A stretch of DNA of 11,364 nucleotides from an uncultured Lachnospiraceae bacterium (lineage in GTDB: Bacteria; Bacillota; Clostridia; Lachnospirales; Lachnospiraceae): contig CAMQOJ010000086.1 in the NCBI GenBank assembly GCA_947003375.1, forward strand, positions 1 to 11,364, read 5' to 3'. Below, piece by piece: positions 7,003-11,364 of this stretch (within the stretch, counting starts at the first letter, position 1; the number at the start of each line of letters is the position of its first letter). The notes under the pieces are model-generated. The model saw nothing but the letters and a program-made list of their open reading frames with translations. It searched no databases and was not told where the DNA came from. A program made the translations under genes and the position numbers.

Positions 7003-7075
7003 AATTGAAGAAGGGCATTCAATTGAAGAAGAGCATTCAAATTGAAGAAGAGCATTCAATTGAAGAAGAGCATTC
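7003..7075 (+). repeat. Four tandem 18-nt repeats in the sigD leader
   Basis: The unit AATTGAAGAAGAGCATTC occurs at 7003-7020 (with one A-to-G change), 7021-7038, 7040-7057 and 7058-7075; a single extra A at 7039 breaks the period. The last copy ends eight nt before the sigD Shine-Dalgarno. Each tandem junction creates the palindrome TTCAATTGAA or a near version of it. Copies are almost identical, pointing to recent expansion. Without spacers this is not a CRISPR array. The phase GAA-GAA-GAG-CAT-TCA is in frame with sigD in the last two copies but stops at TAG 7077. Confidence 0.9.
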
Positions 7076-7100
7076 ATAGCAGAGAAGGAGCGAAGGTTTC

Positions 7101-7874
7101 ATGGATGAGACAGGCAAGAAAAAACTGTTAGAAGAATACGCGAAGACGAAATCATCTGAAACCAGAGAGACGATTATACTTGAATACGCTCCTCTTGTAA
7201 AGGTGGTCGCCGGGAGGCTCAGCATGTATCTGGGCTACAATGTGGAATACGAGGACTTGGTCAGCTATGGCATCTTCGGCCTGATAGACGCCATAGACAA
7301 GTTCGACTGCCTCAAGGACGTGAAGTTCGAGACCTATGCCAGCCTGCGCATCCGCGGGGCCATACTGGATCAGATTCGGAAGATGGACTGGATTCCCAGG
7401 ACCATCCGGCAGAAGCAGAAAAAGATAGAGGCAGTGATAAAGGAAATCGAGCAGAAGGAAGGCCATGCTGCCACCGATGAGGAGATCGCCAGAGGGCTGG
7501 GCATATCTGAGGAAGAGTATCTGGACTGGCAGTCCCAGATGAAGATTACAGGCCTGGTCTCTCTGGACGAATACATGCAGCAGGGCAGCGATGTGTCCCA
7601 CGACAGCAGCAGGCATACCACATCCCATTTCGAGGCGCCCGAGGAAAGGGTGGAGAAGGAGGAGCTGGCTAAGGTGCTGGGGGAGGCATTACAGCTTCTG
7701 ACAGAGAAGGAACAGAAAGTAATCACTCTTTACTATTATGAGGAGCTTACTTTAAAGGAAATCAGCAATATCCTGGAGGTTTCCGAGTCCAGGGTATCGC
7801 AGCTGCACACCAGGGCACTGAAGAAGATGAAAGTAAAGATGGGGCACTACATGGGGATTCTTTCAGACAATTAA
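7101..7874 (+). CDS. sigD: SigD/FliA, flagellar RNA polymerase sigma factor
   Basis: This is the sigma-28 family factor (FliA/WhiG/SigD) that directs RNA polymerase to late flagellar, chemotaxis and autolysin genes. The 257-residue product is close to Bacillus SigD (254). Region 2 spans about 27-103, with YEDLVSYGIFGLIDAIDKFD and FETYASLRIRGAILDQIRKM, including the -10 recognition helix ending in DWIPR. Region 3 follows (about 105-165), and region 4 (about 195-246) has the helix-turn-helix LTLKEISNILEVSESRVSQL. ATG 7101 is preceded by GAAGGAG (7084-7090) at ten nt. The 160-nt gap upstream holds a sigma-A promoter, a palindrome over its -35 box and four 18-nt repeats, so it can be expressed both with the operon and separately. 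fapA follows after 21 nt. Confidence 0.96.
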   Translation: MDETGKKKLLEEYAKTKSSETRETIILEYAPLVKVVAGRLSMYLGYNVEYEDLVSYGIFGLIDAIDKFDCLKDVKFETYASLRIRGAILDQIRKMDWIPRTIRQKQKKIEAVIKEIEQKEGHAATDEEIARGLGISEEEYLDWQSQMKITGLVSLDEYMQQGSDVSHDSSRHTTSHFEAPEERVEKEELAKVLGEALQLLTEKEQKVITLYYYEELTLKEISNILEVSESRVSQLHTRALKKMKVKMGHYMGILSDN

Positions 7875-7895
7875 GCGAAAGGGAGATTGTGGTCT

Positions 7896-9485
7896 ATGCA
7901 GAATGGTTACTTTCAGTTAGTAAATGATTCCAGAGGATATGGCATTAATTTCCATCACCCCAGCGGCAGCGGGGAGGAAATCCGGCTGGATGAGGTATGG
8001 AGATACCTGAGCAGCCAGAAGATAAAATACGACAGAAGACAGGTGGAGACGGAATTCAACATGGGCACGGGCGGTGTCTGCCATTTGGGCAGCGGCGAAT
8101 GCCCGGTCTGTGACGAGACATATACGCTGAATGTGAGCAAGGACTGCATGATTGCCACGGTTCGGTTCATACCTCCTTCTGAGGGCGGCAAGCGGCTGAC
8201 CCTGGGTGGGTTCCTAAGGGAAATCGAGCGGCAGAGGATTGTCTATGGGATAAAGAAGGAGGCCCTGCAGGAGCACTTCAGCTCAGAGGGCGTATTCTGT
8301 ACGGATATCCTGGTGGCCAGAGGCGACAAGCCGGACGAAGGGGAGGACGCGCGCATAGAATACAGCTTCAATACGGACAGGAACATGCGTCCCACCCATT
8401 TGGAGGACGGGCGGGTGGACTACTATAACCTGACTACCATTAATCATTGCCATAAGGGGGACGTACTGGCAAGAATCATTCCGGAGCGGTACGGGGAAGC
8501 CGGCCATGATGTGTACGGCAGCATGATAAAGCCCAGGGACGTCAAAAAGGAGACGCTGAAGTTCGGTAAGAACATTACGCTTTCTGAGGATAAGCTTAGC
8601 ATCACTTCGGACGTAGACGGACATGTAGTCCTGCTGGATGGCAAGGTGGTGGTGTCCAGCGTGTACAAGGTGAAGGATGTGGATTTGTCCACAGGGAACA
8701 TAGATTATGACGGAAGCATAGAGATATCCGGCAGCGTCACGGCCAATATGGAGGTGAAGGCCGGAGGAAATGTGGTGATAAACGGCGGCGTGGAGAGTGC
8801 CAGGGTCATAGCCGGCGGCAACATCGTCATCGCCAAGGGCATGAACGGAATGGGAAAAGGGTATCTGAGGGCCGGCGGCAATATCATGGTCAAGTTCCTG
8901 GAGAATGCCAGGGTAGTGACAGGCGGCTATCTGGAGTCGGAGGCCATCATGCACTGCGTAGTGACGGCGGGAACGGACGTAAGGGTGGACGGCAGGAGGG
9001 GAATCATCCTGGGAGGACTGGTGCAGGCCACGAACTCCATCACGGCAAAGACCGTGGGAGGCAGCATGAGCACGGCAACTACACTGGAGGTGGGTGTGGA
9101 TCCTCTGATCAAATCCCAGTACGACCGGGCACAGAAGACCGCTGAGGAGAGCAAGAAGACGGTGGATGCGGCCCAGGTGGTCTTTGACAATTTCAAGGAG
9201 AAGCAGAAGAAGGGGGTTAAGTACAATGACAGCCAGCTGCGGTATATGAGGAGCGTGCTGTCGCTGATACAGGAGAAGTCGGCGGAGCTGGAGAACCTGA
9301 ACAACCGCATAGAGGAGCTTCAGGGGATGATGGAGAACAGGCAGCAGGGCGAGGTTATCATCAACGAGCAGGCTTATCCCAATACCACCATCGTCATCCG
9401 GAACGTGTCAAAGACGCTTCAGAACGACTATCGGTACTGCAAGTTCGTCAAGGAGGACGGCGAGGTGCGGATGGTGGCTATGTAA
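7896..9485 (+). CDS. fapA: FapA (DUF342), flagellar assembly protein A
   Basis: The 529-residue protein belongs to the FapA/DUF342 family, found beside flagellar genes; in Vibrio vulnificus FapA is needed for flagellation. The N-terminal domain (about 1-170) has the family's VRFIPPSEGGKRLT and GDVLARIIPERYGEAGHDVYG elements (the second near 200). A repetitive Gly/Val-rich region (about 240-400, for example VKAGGNVVINGGVESARV) is typical of the right-handed beta-helix. A charged helical stretch (about 405-470) looks like a coiled coil, followed by a short C-terminal beta segment. ATG 7896 lies ten nt after AAGGGAG (7879-7885); a TTG at 7887 would be too close to it. An unusual CxxC (Cys69, Cys72), with Cys62 and Cys84 nearby, is present. 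The start is 21 nt after sigD, suggesting cotranscription. Confidence 0.92.
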   Translation: MQNGYFQLVNDSRGYGINFHHPSGSGEEIRLDEVWRYLSSQKIKYDRRQVETEFNMGTGGVCHLGSGECPVCDETYTLNVSKDCMIATVRFIPPSEGGKRLTLGGFLREIERQRIVYGIKKEALQEHFSSEGVFCTDILVARGDKPDEGEDARIEYSFNTDRNMRPTHLEDGRVDYYNLTTINHCHKGDVLARIIPERYGEAGHDVYGSMIKPRDVKKETLKFGKNITLSEDKLSITSDVDGHVVLLDGKVVVSSVYKVKDVDLSTGNIDYDGSIEISGSVTANMEVKAGGNVVINGGVESARVIAGGNIVIAKGMNGMGKGYLRAGGNIMVKFLENARVVTGGYLESEAIMHCVVTAGTDVRVDGRRGIILGGLVQATNSITAKTVGGSMSTATTLEVGVDPLIKSQYDRAQKTAEESKKTVDAAQVVFDNFKEKQKKGVKYNDSQLRYMRSVLSLIQEKSAELENLNNRIEELQGMMENRQQGEVIINEQAYPNTTIVIRNVSKTLQNDYRYCKFVKEDGEVRMVAM

Positions 9486-9545
9486 TAGACGGAGCAGGGG
9501 CATCCCGATGAGACAAAAGTGTTCCACTGCGAAAGGAGGCAGATT

Positions 9546-9854
9546 ATGGCATTTGGATCGATTGAACTGACGACGATTTCCAGAGCGCAGGATTACACCA
9601 CGATTAAGCACAATGAAGACAATAAGGTAAATGTGGATCAGGCGAATTTCAGCCAACAGTTCCAGAAGACCACGGAGCAGAATATCCGCGGAGTGCACCA
9701 TAGCGATGACACCCAGTGGCATGAAAACAGGCCGGATGCCAAGGAGAAGGGGAACAACAAGTACAGCGGGGACGGCGGAAGGCAGCGGAAGAAGCAGCAG
9801 ACCGCGGAGCGCGTGGCGGTGAAGAGCCGCGGCGGCTTCGACATGAAGATTTAG
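9546..9854 (+). CDS. Small hydrophilic protein of unknown function in the fla operon
   Basis: I cannot name a family for this 102-residue protein. It starts MAFGSIELTTISRAQDYTTI, has no signal peptide or membrane segment, and is polar throughout with many Gln, Asn, Lys and Glu residues. The segment HNEDNKVNVDQANFSQQFQ (about 27-45) and the DAKEKGNNKY stretch (about 71-80) look like conserved blocks; the C-terminal part is basic (RQRKKQQ). The ribosome binding site is excellent: AAAGGAGG (9532-9539), six nt before ATG 9546. It lies 60 nt after fapA and 61 nt before the next gene. Proteins of this general look occur in clostridial flagellar operons, as far as I recall, but no function is visible. 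It could be a chaperone-like or secreted small protein; that is speculation. Confidence 0.75.
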   Translation: MAFGSIELTTISRAQDYTTIKHNEDNKVNVDQANFSQQFQKTTEQNIRGVHHSDDTQWHENRPDAKEKGNNKYSGDGGRQRKKQQTAERVAVKSRGGFDMKI

Positions 9855-9915
9855 CCTACAGGTAAAACGCTGTAAAATTATCTCCCATGGGTGGGGTTAG
9901 GATGGACGGACAATA

Positions 9916-10608
9916 ATGGATATAATGGAGATTATCCTTTTGGTTGCGGGAGGGGCCATCTTTGTGCTGAGCTTCTTTATCCCGGACAGGAAGGGGGCAT
10001 CCGCTGACGCTCTGTCGGGGGAGGATGTCAGGTCGATGATAGATCGAGAGATGGCGGCAGTAAGGCAGTCTCTGGACGGGACGGTGGATGAATCGGTATC
10101 CATTGCCATGGAGAAGACCGAGCGCTCCCTGGAACGGCTTTCCAATGAAAAAATCATGGCGGTCAGCGAGTATTCCGATACTGTGCTGGCGGAAATCCAC
10201 AAAACTCATGAAGAGGTCATGTTCCTGTACGATATGCTCAACAATAAGCATACCAGCCTGAAGAATACAGTGGCGGAGGTGAACCGCGCCGTGAGGGAAG
10301 CGGAGGAGGCCACGCTGGCCCTGAAGCAGCTGGCAGAGGAGGCGGAGACGGAGGCCGCCCAGATTTCGGAGTCTTCCCGGGATATGGAGCCTGAGAAAGC
10401 GGTGCCGGAGGCTGTGGAAGAGCCGACGGACGGACAGGATACCGACTCAGGGTCGGAGGGTGCTGCGGAGGAGGGCGAATACGGCAGCAATAAGGAGAAA
10501 ATCAAGGCACTTTACCGGCAGGGAAGGTCTGTGGCGGATATTGCCAGAGAGCTCGGGCTGGGTGTAGGAGAAGTGAAGCTGGTCATTGATTTATTCCAGA
10601 AGCGATAG
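9916..10608 (+). CDS. Membrane-anchored coiled-coil protein, DUF6115/SwrB-like
   Basis: The 230-residue product has one N-terminal membrane segment (about 4-22, MEIILLVAGGAIFVLSFFI), a long charged helical region likely to form a coiled coil (about 35-150), an acidic low-complexity linker (about 152-192), and a compact C-terminal domain (about 193-230). That last domain contains the helix-turn-helix-like ALYRQGRSVADIARELGLG followed by GEVKLVIDLFQKR, which is the pattern I associate with DUF6115. The architecture and the position after sigD parallel Bacillus SwrB, which promotes activation of the flagellar export apparatus; equivalence is inference. ATG 9916 has only a weak ribosome binding site (GGACGGA, 9904-9910); ATG 9925 is an alternative start. 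It ends 14 nt before the next gene. Confidence 0.8.
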   Translation: MDIMEIILLVAGGAIFVLSFFIPDRKGASADALSGEDVRSMIDREMAAVRQSLDGTVDESVSIAMEKTERSLERLSNEKIMAVSEYSDTVLAEIHKTHEEVMFLYDMLNNKHTSLKNTVAEVNRAVREAEEATLALKQLAEEAETEAAQISESSRDMEPEKAVPEAVEEPTDGQDTDSGSEGAAEEGEYGSNKEKIKALYRQGRSVADIARELGLGVGEVKLVIDLFQKR

Positions 10609-10622
10609 AGGCGGGGATATAA

Positions 10623-11288
10623 GTGAAACTGAGATATCAAATGCGGGGGTTGGGAATCGGAATCATCGTCACTGCTCTGATGATGGGGGTGGTGAAGGGA
10701 CAGAAGATTCCCCTAAGCGATGCGGAGATAAAAGTCAGGGCATTGGAGCTCGGGATGGTGGACAGCGATTCCATGAAGCTTTCGGATATACCCGATATGG
10801 AGGAACCGTCGGAGGGGCAGCAGGAGCCTGGTCAGGATGGCGGAGACGAGGGAGGGGGCAGCGCTGTGCCCGGGGAAGAGGGCAGTCCCGGCTCCGATGG
10901 CGGTTTGAATCCGGACGGAGAGGCGGGCTCCGACTCTGACGATGGTACGGATCCTAACGGGGAGACGGATTCCGGCTCCGGCGCCGATATGAATCCTGAA
11001 GGAGAGGCGCAGGACGGTGCGTCAGAGGATGGCTCCGCATCTGGCAGTGAAGAGCCGGGCGGCCAGACTGCGGAGGGAGACATGGTCACAGTCGTCATCG
11101 AGGAAGGGGTCACATCCTACAGCGTCTGTAAGCTCCTGGAGGAGCTGGGGCTGGTAGAGGATGCGGACAGCCTGGACCATTACATCTGTTCGAACAATTA
11201 CTCCCGGAGCATACAGGAGGGCACCTATGAGATTCCCATGGGCACTGACTATGAGGAAATCGTCAGGATCATCATGGGAAACAGATGA
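10623..11288 (+). CDS. Membrane-anchored MltG/YceG-like protein lacking the catalytic domain
   Basis: The 221-residue protein has an N-terminal hydrophobic segment (about 8-26), a short conserved stretch (KIPLSDAEIKVRALELGMV, about 28-46), a long acidic Gly/Ser/Asp/Glu-rich linker (about 55-152) and a C-terminal domain (154-221). The last part (VTVVIEEGVTSYSVCKLLEELG ... SIQEGTYEIPMGTDYEEIVRIIMG, abbreviated) matches the LysM-like subdomain of the endolytic transglycosylase MltG, but the protein ends there, so the catalytic part with its glutamate is missing. It probably projects outward and binds glycan or a partner rather than cleaving peptidoglycan. GTG 10623 is used, with GGGG (10613-10616) seven nt away; ATG 10641 is the alternative. 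It appears to be the last gene of the operon. Confidence 0.75.
   Translation: MKLRYQMRGLGIGIIVTALMMGVVKGQKIPLSDAEIKVRALELGMVDSDSMKLSDIPDMEEPSEGQQEPGQDGGDEGGGSAVPGEEGSPGSDGGLNPDGEAGSDSDDGTDPNGETDSGSGADMNPEGEAQDGASEDGSASGSEEPGGQTAEGDMVTVVIEEGVTSYSVCKLLEELGLVEDADSLDHYICSNNYSRSIQEGTYEIPMGTDYEEIVRIIMGNR
10905..11030 (+). repeat. Three imperfect 42-nt (14-residue) coding repeats
   Basis: Within the acidic linker of the MltG-like gene, units at 10905-10946, 10947-10988 and 10989-11030 encode LNPDGEAGSDSDDG, TDPNGETDSGSGAD and MNPEGEAQDGASED. The shared core is [N/D]-P-x-G-E. The length of such a linker may vary among strains. Confidence 0.6.
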
Positions 11289-11310
11289 AAAATTGGATGA
11301 GAAATTTTGT

Positions 11311-11339
11311 CAATACCTCTTGCGTGGCGGGAGGTATTG
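11311..11339 (+). terminator. 13-bp hairpin at the operon end, candidate terminator
   Basis: CAATACCTCTTGC (11311-11323) pairs with GCGGGAGGTATTG (11327-11339) around a GTG loop: 13 consecutive pairs, two of them G-U. It starts 22 nt after the stop of the last gene. The tract after it (TGTTATAAT) is only moderately T-rich, so termination may be partial. The hairpin overlaps the downstream promoter. Confidence 0.5.
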
Positions 11340-11348
11340 TGTTATAAT
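11320..11348 (+). promoter_or_regulatory. Extended -10 promoter for a downstream gene
   Basis: TGTTATAAT (11340-11348) is a perfect extended -10 (TGnTATAAT). At 17-nt spacing lies TTGCGT (11320-11325), a weak -35. Transcription would start near 11355 and read out of the window. In Bacillus the gene after the sigD-swrB end of this operon is rpsB, so a ribosomal-protein gene is the natural guess. Confidence 0.65.
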
Positions 11349-11364
11349 GCGAAATGTTGGAGAG

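Noticed and set aside
6992..7045. 17-codon leader ORF reading through two of the 18-nt repeats
   Set aside because: Its ATG overlaps the sigD -10 box, so it would not be on the transcript from that promoter, and it has no ribosome binding site.
7003..7075. CRISPR array or plasmid-type iterons
   Set aside because: Units are directly abutting with no spacers, only 18 nt long, and lie in a gene leader within a chromosomal-type operon with no replication gene nearby.
10983..10990. GCCGATAT, a perfect sigma-D -10 box; GGCGATAT at 6995-7002 is similar
   Set aside because: No TAAA-like -35 element lies about 15 nt upstream in either case, and the first lies within coding repeats.

Overview
This window carries the 3' part of a large flagellar/chemotaxis (fla/che) operon, all on the + strand, ending just past its last gene. 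The gene content and order (flhB-flhA-flhF-flhG ... cheC-cheD ... sigD-fapA), the strong AGGAGG-type ribosome binding sites, the CheC/CheD pair and the sigma-D type sigma factor point to a motile Gram-positive of the Clostridia. The fairly GC-rich codon use and the small lineage-specific genes near sigD fit a Lachnospiraceae-like gut bacterium; this placement is inference, not proof.

Layout: bases 1-48 are not genomic. They are the end of an Illumina P7 primer, an 8-nt index and a complete Nextera read-2/mosaic-end adapter fused to the contig. Genomic sequence starts at base 49, inside flhB just after its self-cleavage site. Then come the export-gate gene flhA, the SRP-type GTPase flhF and its MinD-like partner flhG (flagellar placement and number), a YcgR-like PilZ protein (c-di-GMP brake), cheC and cheD (CheY-P phosphatase and receptor glutamine deamidase), a two-helix membrane protein of unknown function, sigD (late flagellar sigma factor), fapA (DUF342), a small hydrophilic unknown, a membrane-anchored coiled-coil protein resembling DUF6115/SwrB, and a membrane-anchored protein carrying only the LysM-like part of an MltG/YceG protein. 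The window closes with a 13-bp hairpin that overlaps a strong extended -10 promoter for a gene beyond the end (rpsB would be the expectation from Bacillus gene order).

The genes are tightly spaced and mostly look cotranscribed. sigD in addition has a good housekeeping promoter of its own (TTGACG, 17 nt, CATAAT), followed by a leader of about 100 nt made largely of four copies of an 18-nt repeat.

The most unusual signal is that 18-nt repeat family (core GAAG-NN-GRG-CATTC). Related copies lie directly 5' of the Shine-Dalgarno sequences of flhG (two in tandem), the small membrane gene (one) and sigD (four in tandem), with weaker look-alikes before cheD and after fapA. No standard feature type explains it. 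Other points of note are hairpins just upstream of the flhG and cheC ribosome binding sites, a catalytic-domain-less MltG-like protein, two uncharacterised operon genes, and the absence of cheB/cheA/cheW between flhG and cheC.
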